A stretch of 64,000 bases of DNA. Origin: an uncultured Acetatifactor sp. Its GTDB lineage: Bacteria > Bacillota > Clostridia > Lachnospirales > Lachnospiraceae. The translations under genes and the position numbers were made by a program. Below the pieces are notes generated by a model. It ran no database searches. It worked only from the letters and a program-made list of their open reading frames with translations, and had not been told where the DNA came from. This document shows, piece by piece, positions 35,298-43,960 of this stretch (positions are counted from its first letter, which is position 1; each line of letters opens with the position of its first letter). The stretch spans positions 1 through 64,000 of the forward strand of contig CAJUCE010000001.1 in the NCBI GenBank assembly GCA_910584865.1. The letters run 5' to 3'.

Positions 35298-38087
35298 ATG
35301 GGAAAATTTGTGAAGTACACAGGCGGAATAGTGCTTACCATAGCGTTGATCGGTGCCAGTGTGAAATGGCCTATGGAGGCGGTGTCGGCAGGAAGAAGCG
35401 ATGCGCTGGAGGCGGACGCTTCGGGGAGCGAAGAGGGAACCGGAGGCGGCATATCGGGAGAAAACGGTGTGCAGTCCGGGGCTGCACAGGGAAGTGAGAG
35501 CGGCGAGGCGTCCGGAAATGGCGGATCACAAGACGGAGCCGGGGAATCAGGGTCCTCGCAGGAAAGCGAGAGCGGCGAGACGTCCGGAAGCGGCGGATTA
35601 CAAAGTGGAACCGGAGAATCGGGTGCCGTCCAGGGAAGCGAGAACGGCGAGGCGTCCGGAAACGGCGGATCGGGAGAAGGAGCCGGGGAGTCCGGGTCTG
35701 CGCAGGGGAGCGAGAACGGTGAGGAGTCCGGAAACGGCGGATCGGGAGAAGGAGCCGGAGAGTCCGGGTCTGCGCAGGGAAGTGAGAGCGGTGAGGCGTC
35801 CGGAAACGGCGGAATACAAGAGGGAGTCGGTGCATCAGGGAACGTCCAGGGGAATCAAAGCGGCGGAGAGTCGGGAGCTTCAGGAGGAGCCGGTGATACA
35901 CAGTCCGGGGACGATACCGAGCCGGGAGAAGCGGGCGATCCTTCACAGGGGGAAGCCTGGTCTGACTCGGAGACTGGGGATATTGACCAGGGAGCGGCAC
36001 AGGGACACAGCGGCGGAAGCCGTACTTCCGGAGCAATGGATGAGGAAACTGCCGCATGGATAGAGGAAGCAGGAGAAGCTCTTACACAGATCGCCGCGGA
36101 GCGGGAGATTATGGCGCTTATTTACTTAAGCGATGAATATCCGGTACGGACGCAAGCCTCCTATGACAGCGGGACGGCAGTTACCGTTCTCAGCGGCCAG
36201 ATGGTTAATCTGCTGGATGTATATGTGGATGATGCGCCGGAAGTATGGTATTATGTGCAGCTGGAATACAGGGGACAGACGGTGTACGGCTATGTGCCCA
36301 GAACCTATCTGGCCTGTTCGGATACCAGGTTTCTGGAATGGGAAGGGCAATATGGGCTGAATTTTGAGGCGTCTCTCTATACCATTGACACGCAGGCCCA
36401 GGCGGTTTATCCGGATATCGAGCAGTTTCCGGAGAGCTATCGCTCTGCGTTGAATGCGTTAAAGGAGAATCACCCCAACTGGACTTTTGTAAAAATGAAT
36501 ACTACATTGGACTGGCAGACTACGATCACCGAAGAGCTGAAGGACGGAAGAAGCCTTGTATACAAAACATTTCCGGAATGGGCCAAGGAGGGACTCTATG
36601 ATACCGGCAACTGGTATTATGCTTCCGAGGCGGTTCTGAAAGTATATATGGATCCCAGGAACAGCCTGACGGAAGATGCCATTTTCCAGTTTGAACAGCT
36701 GACCTACAATGAGGCATATCATACCTTGGAGGCGGTAAATGCTTTCCTGAAAAACACTTTCATGAATGACAGCAAAAATGCCCCCGGATCCGAAAGCACC
36801 TATGCCAATCTGTTCTGGACCATCGGCAAGGAACCCGGGCGGGAGGTCAGTCCTTTTCACCTGGCAGCCAGAGTGTTGCAGGAGCAGGGAGCCGGTACAT
36901 CTCCTTTGATTTCCGGTACATATCAGGGCTATGAAGGGTATTATAATTATTTTAATGTGGGCGCTACGGGAACTACGGATCAGCAGGTGATCGAAAGCGG
37001 CCTGAAGTATGCGAAGGAGCATGACTGGAAGGGGGCGGAGGCGGCCATCAAGGGCGGAGCGGATTTTATCTCTGCCAACTATATTAAGAAGGGGCAGGAT
37101 ACACTGTATCTACAGAAATATAATGTGAATCCCAACGGCTCCTATAAACCCTATACCCATCAGTATATGCAGAATATTTCCGCACCTACCACGGAAGCGC
37201 TGAGCATCAAGCGGCTCTATGCAGGGGCAGGTGCGTTGGACTCGACATTTGTGTTTAAAATTCCGGTCTATGAAAACATGCCGGGAGAGTCCTGTGCAAA
37301 ACCTTCGGTATCTACCAATGTGACGCTGGAGCTGCCGAAAGGGTATACCGATACTACCATGTGGCTGGACGGGGTAGCCTGTCAGGGGGAAGTGAGAAAC
37401 GGAAATCTGATCGCCACTGCTCCGGACGGGAAAGCACAGACGGCAGTGCTTTACAAATATAGTGAGTCGGGAATTCCGGTGGGGATGTATGTGTGGAGTT
37501 TAAGCTACAGCGGTGTGTCCTATACGGCTACGCCGCAGCCAGGATTGGAGAATTTGCTGACTTATCACGGATTTTCCATCCGCATTACGGGAAAATCGGG
37601 CATTCGTTTTAAGACAGGGATTTCTACGGATGTGCGGGCGAAGCTGTTGACCACGGGAGTGGATGGGTATCAGCTGAAGGAGTACGGGACGCTGATTACC
37701 AGCAATGCGAATTTAAGCCAGCTGCCCATGGTGGTGGGCGGAAATAAGATTGCGGGAGGCATATCTTACGGAACAGACAGCGACGGAAACCGGAAGGATG
37801 TGGTCCTGGAGACCGTGGACGGAAGATACCGTTTTACTTCCGTGCTGGTAGGATTGCCTGTGGAACAATACAAGACGGACTTTGCTTTCAGAGGCTATGC
37901 CATATTGGAAAAGGGAGGCGTGCAGACGATCGTCTACGGGCCTGTAGTTGCCAGAAATATTTATGCATTGGCAAAACAGCTGCAGGAACAGGGAACCTAT
38001 GAGGCCGGTTCCGAAGCGGATACCTTTGTGAAAAAGTTGATTCAAGATGCGGATGCCCTGGAAAAGCAGGCTGCGGCCGGTGAGTAA
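35298..38087 (+). CDS. secreted cell-wall hydrolase with repeat region, SH3-like and glucosaminidase domains
   Basis: 929 aa. A signal peptide or N-terminal anchor (about residues 5-30) is followed by a low-complexity Gly/Ser/Glu region (about 40-240) containing five 24-residue repeats. Next come an SH3-like domain (about 275-345, YPVRTQASYDSGTAV...YGYVPRTYL) and an N-acetylglucosaminidase region (about 375-600). The latter has the family-like segments ENHPNWTFVKMNTTLDW, SPFHLAARVLQEQGAG, YNYFNVGATG and KYAKEHDWKGAEAAI. The C-terminal 300 residues are beta-rich and unassigned. ATG 35298 follows GGTGGAGGGAT; the frame upstream to 35157 overlaps the GT2 gene and is rejected. It probably remodels peptidoglycan around polysaccharide export. 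GH73 membership is likely but not certain. Confidence 0.85.
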   Translation: MGKFVKYTGGIVLTIALIGASVKWPMEAVSAGRSDALEADASGSEEGTGGGISGENGVQSGAAQGSESGEASGNGGSQDGAGESGSSQESESGETSGSGGLQSGTGESGAVQGSENGEASGNGGSGEGAGESGSAQGSENGEESGNGGSGEGAGESGSAQGSESGEASGNGGIQEGVGASGNVQGNQSGGESGASGGAGDTQSGDDTEPGEAGDPSQGEAWSDSETGDIDQGAAQGHSGGSRTSGAMDEETAAWIEEAGEALTQIAAEREIMALIYLSDEYPVRTQASYDSGTAVTVLSGQMVNLLDVYVDDAPEVWYYVQLEYRGQTVYGYVPRTYLACSDTRFLEWEGQYGLNFEASLYTIDTQAQAVYPDIEQFPESYRSALNALKENHPNWTFVKMNTTLDWQTTITEELKDGRSLVYKTFPEWAKEGLYDTGNWYYASEAVLKVYMDPRNSLTEDAIFQFEQLTYNEAYHTLEAVNAFLKNTFMNDSKNAPGSESTYANLFWTIGKEPGREVSPFHLAARVLQEQGAGTSPLISGTYQGYEGYYNYFNVGATGTTDQQVIESGLKYAKEHDWKGAEAAIKGGADFISANYIKKGQDTLYLQKYNVNPNGSYKPYTHQYMQNISAPTTEALSIKRLYAGAGALDSTFVFKIPVYENMPGESCAKPSVSTNVTLELPKGYTDTTMWLDGVACQGEVRNGNLIATAPDGKAQTAVLYKYSESGIPVGMYVWSLSYSGVSYTATPQPGLENLLTYHGFSIRITGKSGIRFKTGISTDVRAKLLTTGVDGYQLKEYGTLITSNANLSQLPMVVGGNKIAGGISYGTDSDGNRKDVVLETVDGRYRFTSVLVGLPVEQYKTDFAFRGYAILEKGGVQTIVYGPVVARNIYALAKQLQEQGTYEAGSEADTFVKKLIQDADALEKQAAAGE
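35499..35858 (+). repeat. five tandem 72-bp coding repeats
   Basis: Units begin at 35499, 35571, 35643, 35715 and 35787. Each encodes 24 residues of the type SGEASGNGGS-EGAGESGSAQ. Units 3 and 4 are the most alike, suggesting recent expansion. The period is a multiple of three, so copy-number change keeps the frame. Confidence 0.93.
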
Positions 38088-38144
38088 GGACGGCAATTCC
38101 GAAGCAGATACGGGAAGGTTTCCCGCAGGTGAAGGAGGATTTTT

Positions 38145-39200
38145 ATGAAAAAAACATGGATATACGGCGGGATCGTTGGGGTCCTGGCGGCGGCAGTGCT
38201 CAGCGGCTGCGGAGACGGAACGGAGGGGGATGCACTGACGAAGCTTTCGGACGTGGTGGAACCGGTCACCCTGTCGGCGGAAGTCCAGGGAGAGACTTCG
38301 GAGGAAGGGGGAACGGCAGACGAAGCGGAAACGCCGGAGACGCCTAAACCCGATGAACTCCATTTGACGGATATGACCGATGCATTGGATCCGGAAAAGG
38401 AAAGCGCCGTATTGGAGGAACTGAAAACTCTGTACCAGAATCTGGAACTTCCCGAGTATGTGGGAGAGGCGATTCATATGGTGAGCAGCGAGGAATGGTT
38501 TGCGGCGATTGTCCCGGGACTATATGAGGGATGCAGGAGTTATGCCTTGAAAAAGGGGGATGAGCTGCTGCTTTCCGTCCAGGCAGGATATGATATTGAA
38601 GAGAAGCCTTACATTAATATCTATTATCAGGGGGCTGACAACAGTATGCGGCTGCTGAAGCAGGCAAGAGGAATCATATCGCTGCTTCAGACCGGCGTGA
38701 CGGATGGAAAGTATGACGGTGCTTTTGAAAAATGGCATATTGACAGTGGAAAGGGGTATATTTTAAAAGAGACGGGTACTTATGCCGGGGGAATTATTGT
38801 GGGGGAGTACACGAAATCAGAGTACACGGGAGCACCGGGAGAGGGATTTGATCTGTGGACAAACCGGGAGAATTTTCAATACAAGACCACGACCGTAACT
38901 TATGATGAACAGGGCCAGGTTATGGCCAGCCCGGAGCCTACAAATACACCGAAGCCTGCGCAGACACCGAAACCCACTGCAAAGCCTACGGCCCAACCTA
39001 CGCCTCAGCCCACACCGGAACCGACACCGGAGCCGCAGCCTGATCCTGAGCCGGAACCTGAGCCGGAACCTGAGCCGCCGGCTACACCGGAACCTACGCC
39101 GGTTCCCACGCCAGAGCCGACGCCGGAACCGACACCGGAGCCTGCGCCCACGCCTTCGGCAGGTGAGACGGATGTGGGATGGTCGCCGGATATTATGTAA
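38145..39200 (+). CDS. lipoprotein with Pro/Thr/Glu-rich C-terminal tail
   Basis: 351 aa. The signal peptide ends in a lipobox LSGC (Cys near residue 22). An acidic linker is followed by a folded domain of about 160 residues (roughly 85-250) that I cannot assign. The last 90 residues are almost entirely repeats of TPEP, TPKP and PEPE type. Such tails commonly span or contact the wall. ATG 38145 follows GAAGGAGG. It is the last cluster 1 gene and is directly followed by a strong terminator. It may hold or organise polymer at the surface; that is an inference. Confidence 0.82.
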   Translation: MKKTWIYGGIVGVLAAAVLSGCGDGTEGDALTKLSDVVEPVTLSAEVQGETSEEGGTADEAETPETPKPDELHLTDMTDALDPEKESAVLEELKTLYQNLELPEYVGEAIHMVSSEEWFAAIVPGLYEGCRSYALKKGDELLLSVQAGYDIEEKPYINIYYQGADNSMRLLKQARGIISLLQTGVTDGKYDGAFEKWHIDSGKGYILKETGTYAGGIIVGEYTKSEYTGAPGEGFDLWTNRENFQYKTTTVTYDEQGQVMASPEPTNTPKPAQTPKPTAKPTAQPTPQPTPEPTPEPQPDPEPEPEPEPEPPATPEPTPVPTPEPTPEPTPEPAPTPSAGETDVGWSPDIM

Positions 39201-39220
39201 AGACTGTTTTGAAGTAATAA

Positions 39221-39253
39221 AACGAGTTCGGGTGTATACCCGGGCTCGTTTTT
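39221..39253 (+). terminator. rho-independent terminator ending cluster 1
   Basis: AACGAGTTCGGGT (39221-39233), loop GTAT, then ACCCGGGCTCGTT (39238-39250) forms a 13-bp stem with two G-U pairs, followed by TTTTT. It is strong and well placed 20 bases after the lipoprotein gene. Confidence 0.92.
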
Positions 39254-39332
39254 GGGCAAAATCGATTTCACCATATAGGAAGCTGCGAGAGGGCACGAAA
39301 TATGGAGGAAGAGGTTGCATTGTTGACGGATT

Positions 39333-39391
39333 TGGTATAATATTGACTCAAAAGGGCGTTGAGTCGAAGTCAGGGAATAATATCGACTCAA
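39333..39391 (+). promoter_or_regulatory. extended -10 promoter with direct and inverted repeats
   Basis: TGGTATAAT (39333-39341) is an extended -10; upstream TTGCAT (39315-39320) is spaced only 15 nt. GACTCAA at 39345-39351 is inverted as TTGAGTC at 39359-39365 and repeated directly at 39385-39391, with matching flanks (TAATATtGACTCAAAAG and TAATATcGACTCAAAAG, 40 bp apart). The placement just after the -10 suggests an operator for the first dehydratase gene. Confidence 0.55.
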
Positions 39392-39432
39392 AAGCGGAAA
39401 ATGACGAAAGAAAGGTTGCATGTGCTGTCTAA

Positions 39433-41319
39433 ATGAAGAAGAATACAAGTTTTCTGAAAATTCCTATAAACAGAATTATCGCATTGGTGCTGATGGATAT
39501 TCTGGCAATCGTGATCTCTTCTTTTGGTGCGCTGTATGTACGGTTTGAGTTTCGTTTTAACGAGATTCCCAGGGAGTATCTGGACATATATGAGCATATT
39601 ATTCCCGTAACCGTTCTGTTTACGCTTTTTTTCTTTTTGCTGTGGAAATTATACCGAAGTGTGTGGCGCTATGCCAGTGCGATAGAGCTGGTCAATATCG
39701 CATTTGCCACGAGCTGCGGAGCTCTGGCACAGCTGATATTCTGCTATGCTACGGAGCGGAGGATGCCCAGGAGCTATTATGTGCTTTACTGGTTTTTCCT
39801 GTTCAGTCTGACCTGCCTGCTCCGTTTCAGCTACCGGATCCTGAGAGTGCTGCATTCCAAAAGGACAAGCCTGGCCGGCGGAAGTTCCAGGATTAACGTC
39901 ATGGTCATCGGAGCCGGGGCAGCAGCGAATATGATCCTGAAAGAGATCGAATTCAGCCAGTATATCAATCTGCGGGTGAGATGTATCATCGATGACGACA
40001 TCGCATGTCATGGAAAGATACTGAGGGGAATTCCCATTGTAGGCGGAAGAGACAGGATTCTTGAGGCGGTGAAGGAGTATGGGATTGATGAAATTATTTT
40101 CGCAATTCCCTCCGCCAGTCGGCAGGTCAGGAAGGAAATCCTGGAAATCTGCAAAGAGTCAGGATGTAAGCTGCGCACCATTCCCGGAACTTACCAGCTG
40201 ATCAACGGGGAAGTATCCGTGTCAAAATTAAGGGAAGTAGAGATCGAGGATTTGCTGGGCAGAGAGCCGATCCATACAAATATTGACGAGATCATCGGCT
40301 ATGTCAGCGGCAAAGTGATTATGGTGACGGGAGGCGGCGGTTCTATCGGCAGCGAGCTTTGCCGGCAGATTGCAGGACACCATCCGAAGCGGCTTTTGAT
40401 TGTGGATATTTATGAGAATAATGCTTATGATATTCAGCAGGAGCTGCAGCGAAGGTATCCGGAACTGGATCTGGTGGTTCTCATTGCATCGGTGCGCAAT
40501 ACCAACCGTATGGATCAGATCTTCGAGATATATTGCCCGGACATCGTATACCATGCGGCTGCCCATAAACATGTGCCTTTGATGGAGATTTCTCCCAATG
40601 AGGCGGTTAAAAATAATGTGCTGGGCACCTGGAAAGTAGTGCAGGCAGCAGATCGGTGGAAAGTGAAGCGATTTGTCATGATTTCCACAGACAAGGCTGT
40701 CAATCCCACGAACATCATGGGGGCGACAAAACGGATCTGCGAGATGATTATACAGACCTACAATAAACATTCGGATACGGAGTTTGTGGCGGTACGCTTC
40801 GGCAACGTGCTGGGCAGCAACGGCAGTGTGATTCCTCTGTTTAAAAAACAGATTGCGGAGGGCGGACCTGTGACTGTGACAGATCCCAATATCATCCGGT
40901 ATTTTATGACGATTCCGGAGGCTGTGTCATTGGTGCTGCAGGCAGGCGCTTATGCAAAGGGCGGGGAAATCTTCGTGCTGGACATGGGAGAGCCGGTGCG
41001 GATTCTGGATTTGGCCCAGAACCTGATCAAGCTATCCGGTTACCGTGTAGGGGAGGATATTGAAATTCAGTTTACGGGACTGCGGCCGGGGGAAAAGCTG
41101 TATGAAGAGATGCTGATGGCGGAAGAAGGAATGCAGGACACGGCTAACCGGATGATCCATATCGGGAAACCAATACAGATTGATGAAGAACGGTTTCTGG
41201 AACAGTTGGAGACACTGAAGGATTATGTGGTGGGAGAGCCGGAGGATATCCGGGCGTATGTGCGGCAGATTGTTCCCACCTATGTGCCGAAGCCGGAGGA
41301 AAGTGTAAAGAACTTCTAA
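39433..41319 (+). CDS. CapD/PglF-type UDP-sugar 4,6-dehydratase, copy 1
   Basis: 628 aa. Four N-terminal membrane helices, a first Rossmann domain (INVMVIGAGAAANMILKEI) and a second extended SDR domain with VTGGGGSIGSELCRQI (NAD-binding), AAAHKHVPLMEISPNEAV and STDKAVNPTNIMGATKR. In that last segment the MxxxK pair replaces the usual YxxxK and marks the membrane 4,6-dehydratases (PglF, WbpM, FlaA1-like). It would convert UDP-GlcNAc to the 4-keto-6-deoxy sugar, the first step to diNAcBac or related sugars. The ribosome-binding site before ATG 39433 is weak (GAAAGG at distance). A close paralog follows. Confidence 0.93.
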   Translation: MKKNTSFLKIPINRIIALVLMDILAIVISSFGALYVRFEFRFNEIPREYLDIYEHIIPVTVLFTLFFFLLWKLYRSVWRYASAIELVNIAFATSCGALAQLIFCYATERRMPRSYYVLYWFFLFSLTCLLRFSYRILRVLHSKRTSLAGGSSRINVMVIGAGAAANMILKEIEFSQYINLRVRCIIDDDIACHGKILRGIPIVGGRDRILEAVKEYGIDEIIFAIPSASRQVRKEILEICKESGCKLRTIPGTYQLINGEVSVSKLREVEIEDLLGREPIHTNIDEIIGYVSGKVIMVTGGGGSIGSELCRQIAGHHPKRLLIVDIYENNAYDIQQELQRRYPELDLVVLIASVRNTNRMDQIFEIYCPDIVYHAAAHKHVPLMEISPNEAVKNNVLGTWKVVQAADRWKVKRFVMISTDKAVNPTNIMGATKRICEMIIQTYNKHSDTEFVAVRFGNVLGSNGSVIPLFKKQIAEGGPVTVTDPNIIRYFMTIPEAVSLVLQAGAYAKGGEIFVLDMGEPVRILDLAQNLIKLSGYRVGEDIEIQFTGLRPGEKLYEEMLMAEEGMQDTANRMIHIGKPIQIDEERFLEQLETLKDYVVGEPEDIRAYVRQIVPTYVPKPEESVKNF

Positions 41320-41396
41320 GCAGTTAAAAGGGGCATTGCCAACCTCTTTAATATGCCCGCTAAGAAAATCTAAATTGCACACAGAAGAAGGCTTAA

Positions 41397-41436
41397 GGTG
41401 CAGGCATTCTTCCGGCCTTGCACCGATTGTTTGTGC
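41397..41436 (+). terminator. probable terminator between dehydratase copies
   Basis: GGTGCAGGC (41397-41405) pairs with GCCTTGCACC (41415-41424), leaving one bulged base, and is followed by a moderately T-rich GATTGTTTGTG. Termination is probably partial. Confidence 0.55.
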
Positions 41437-41482
41437 CGCCGCAGACGGTATGACGGAAAGTGCGTAAAGAGCTAGAAAATGT

Positions 41483-41511
41483 TTGCTTATTTATGTAAAA
41501 AATGTTAAAAT
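41483..41511 (+). promoter_or_regulatory. promoter of dehydratase copy 2
   Basis: TTGCTT (41483-41488), a 17-nt spacer and TAAAAT (41506-41511) preceded by TGT, an extended -10. It lies 60 bases before ATG 41572, so copy 2 can be transcribed independently of copy 1. Confidence 0.68.
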
Positions 41512-41571
41512 AATACAGGTTATGTCTCTTTGTGGAAAATATGCATGGAAAGGGTATCAAGGTCACCTGTC

Positions 41572-43440
41572 ATGAAGAAAAATACCTATTTTCTGAAAGT
41601 GTCTGTCAGCCGGGTTATTGCGCTGATATTGATCGATATTATGACTGTAATCGTGTCTTCGTTTGCTGCACTCTATCTGCGTTTTGAGTTCAGTTTTAAT
41701 GAAATTCCCATAGATTATCTGAACAGATATCGGTATTTCCTTCCGTATACGATTGCTATCACGCTGTTTTTCTTTCTGATCTGGAGATTGTACAAGAGCG
41801 TATGGCGGTATGCCAGTGCCACGGAAATGATCAATATTGCATTTGCAACCAGCTGCGCGGCGCTGGGGCAGTTTGTAATGTGTCATGTACTCGATTGGAA
41901 GATGCCCAGGAGTTATTATGTCCTCTATTGGTTCTTCCTGTTTGCCATGACATGCGGTATTCGTTTCGGATATCGGATCCTGTGTACACTGAATTCCAAG
42001 CGGACGAGCATTCTGGAAGGACGTTCCAGAATCAATGTGATGGTCATCGGGGCAGGCGCCGCTGCAAATATGATTTTAAAGGAAATTGAACTGAGCCAGT
42101 ATATCAACCTGCGGGTAAAATGTATCATCGATGACCAGCCCGGATGCCATGGCAAGATTCTGCGGGGTATCCCCATTGTAGGAGGCAGAGACAGGATCCT
42201 GGAGGCCGCGGCAGAATATGGGATCGACGAGATTATTTTTGCCATTCCTTCTGCGAATCAGCAGGTCAGGAAGGAGATCCTGGATATATGTAAGGAAACG
42301 GGATGCAAGCTGCGCGCCATTCCCGGAACCTACCAGTTGATCAACGGGGAAGTATCTGTTTCCAAATTGAAGGAAGTGGAGATAGAGGATCTGCTGGGGA
42401 GAGAGCCTATCCGGACGAATATTGAGGAAGTCATGGATTATGTCAGCGGCAAGGTGGTAATGGTTACAGGGGGAGGCGGCTCCATTGGCAGCGAGCTGTG
42501 CAGGCAGATCGCCGGACATCGTCCCAGACAGATGATTATTTTGGACATCTATGAGAATAATGCCTATGATATCCAGCAGGAGCTGGTCAGAAAGTATCCG
42601 AAGCTGGATCTGGTGGTGCTCATTGCATCCGTGCGCAATACCAATCGGATAGAGCAGATTTTCTCCGCGTACCACCCGGACATTGTCTACCATGCGGCGG
42701 CGCATAAGCATGTGCCTCTGATGGAAGTCAGCCCCAACGAAGCCGTGAAAAATAATGTATTGGGGACCTGGAAGGTGGTTCAGGCTGCGGATAAGTGGAA
42801 GGTGAAACGATTCGTCATGATTTCCACGGATAAGGCCGTCAATCCCACCAATATCATGGGAGCTACAAAGCGTATCTGCGAGATGATTATCCAGACTTAC
42901 GATAAACATTCGGACACGGAATTCGTGGCAGTGCGTTTCGGCAATGTGCTGGGCAGTAACGGAAGTGTTATTCCCTTGTTCAAAAAACAGATTGCAGAAG
43001 GCGGTCCGGTGACGGTGACGGATCCGAATATTATTCGTTATTTTATGACCATTCCCGAAGCGGTATCTCTGGTGCTGCAGGCAGGGGCCTATGCAAAAGG
43101 CGGCGAAATATTTGTGCTTGATATGGGAGAGCCGGTGCGCATCCTGGATCTGGCCCAGAACCTGATCAAGCTCTCCGGCTACCGGGTAGGGGAAGACATT
43201 GAGATAAAATTCACCGGACTGCGGCCCGGGGAGAAGCTATATGAAGAGATGCTGATGGCGGAAGAGGGAATGCAGGAGACTGCCAACAAAATGATCCATA
43301 TCGGGCAGCCTATTCAGCTCAATGAAGAGAAATTCCTGAAACAGTTGGAGGAGCTGAAGGAGTATGTGGAACAGGAGCCGGATGATATCAGGGAGTATAT
43401 TAAGCGGATCGTTCCGACTTATGTGCCGAAGGAAGGGTGA
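41572..43440 (+). CDS. CapD/PglF-type UDP-sugar 4,6-dehydratase, copy 2
   Basis: 622 aa, with the same domain order and motifs as copy 1: four membrane helices, INVMVIGAGAAANMIL, VTGGGGSIGSELCRQI and STDKAVNPTNIMGATKR. ATG 41572 aligns with the start of copy 1 (MKKNT-FLK); the frame reaches back to GTG 41530 but that part is not conserved. The proteins are nearly identical in the C-terminal half, yet many synonymous codons differ, so this is an old duplication or a separate acquisition under strong protein-level constraint. Copy 2 is nearer to the aminotransferase/acetyltransferase genes of cluster 2, which need its product. Confidence 0.93.
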   Translation: MKKNTYFLKVSVSRVIALILIDIMTVIVSSFAALYLRFEFSFNEIPIDYLNRYRYFLPYTIAITLFFFLIWRLYKSVWRYASATEMINIAFATSCAALGQFVMCHVLDWKMPRSYYVLYWFFLFAMTCGIRFGYRILCTLNSKRTSILEGRSRINVMVIGAGAAANMILKEIELSQYINLRVKCIIDDQPGCHGKILRGIPIVGGRDRILEAAAEYGIDEIIFAIPSANQQVRKEILDICKETGCKLRAIPGTYQLINGEVSVSKLKEVEIEDLLGREPIRTNIEEVMDYVSGKVVMVTGGGGSIGSELCRQIAGHRPRQMIILDIYENNAYDIQQELVRKYPKLDLVVLIASVRNTNRIEQIFSAYHPDIVYHAAAHKHVPLMEVSPNEAVKNNVLGTWKVVQAADKWKVKRFVMISTDKAVNPTNIMGATKRICEMIIQTYDKHSDTEFVAVRFGNVLGSNGSVIPLFKKQIAEGGPVTVTDPNIIRYFMTIPEAVSLVLQAGAYAKGGEIFVLDMGEPVRILDLAQNLIKLSGYRVGEDIEIKFTGLRPGEKLYEEMLMAEEGMQETANKMIHIGQPIQLNEEKFLKQLEELKEYVEQEPDDIREYIKRIVPTYVPKEG

Positions 43441-43492
43441 GAGAATTGTAAAATTTTTTCCTGACTTCTTTGAAATTTTAGGCGATAGTATA

Positions 43493-43521
43493 TTGTAAAG
43501 TTGGGAAGAATTTGATATAAT
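43493..43521 (+). promoter_or_regulatory. strong sigma-A-type promoter in long intergenic region
   Basis: TTGTAA (43493-43498), an exact 17-nt spacer and TATAAT (43516-43521) preceded by TGA, an extended -10. No gene begins within 400 bases downstream, so the transcript would begin with non-coding sequence. Confidence 0.72.
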
Positions 43522-43527
43522 CTTTAA

Positions 43528-43910
43528 ATAAAGTATCATATTCGGGGTAGAAAGAAAGCGCAGACACATACAAAAGATAAAGCTGCCCTGAATGTGATTC
43601 TTTATGATTGTGGTCTGCAGTGAGAGTGGTTTCTGGTGATTCTATTTTGAATATGCGTTTATTTTCAAAGCCGTTGCAGAATTATCAGAAGGCAGTGTGG
43701 ATCACATGTAAAAGCAGACTCTGGATGCCATAGAAATACTGGCTTTCTGGGGGAGTGGAGAAATGGAATCAGCGCACTGTTCGAAGATTGAAGGCATCAG
43801 GCATATCTAGAAAACAAAACGATTAAGCAAATATTTATCTGAAAAATAATTCGCGGTAGATCCTGCCAAATGAAATCCAACAAAGTAATATTTTTCTCAT
43901 TGATTCTTGA
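43528..43910 (+). ncRNA. candidate non-coding RNA or long 5' leader
   Basis: Downstream of the promoter at 43493-43521 there is no supported ORF. A long imperfect hairpin starts 32 nt after the expected transcription start: GCAGAC-ACA (43560-43568) pairs with the region ending GTCTGC (43613-43618) with one bulge, and ATAAAG/CTTTAT (43577-43582/43600-43605) extends it. No terminator was recognised before the Rpn gene, so this is either a small RNA or the leader of an alternative rpn transcript. The remainder to 43910 shows nothing I can assign. Confidence 0.4.
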
Positions 43911-43939
43911 TTGAGTAAATTTGTATGATATGGTAAACT
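43911..43939 (+). promoter_or_regulatory. proximal promoter of Rpn-type gene
   Basis: TTGAGT (43911-43916), a 17-nt spacer and TAAACT (43934-43939) preceded by TGG, an extended -10. It gives a short leader before ATG 43961. Confidence 0.5.
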
Positions 43940-43960
43940 ATATAAAAGGAGCAGCGCCAA

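Noticed and set aside
35371..36063. Arg/Pro-rich open frames on both strands over the hydrolase repeats
   Set aside because: Simple consequences of the 72-bp repeat being open in several frames; the + frame continuing into SH3 and glucosaminidase domains is the real one.
38902..39448. Arg-rich open frames over the lipoprotein tail on both strands
   Set aside because: Produced by the Pro/Thr/Glu repeat codons read in other frames.
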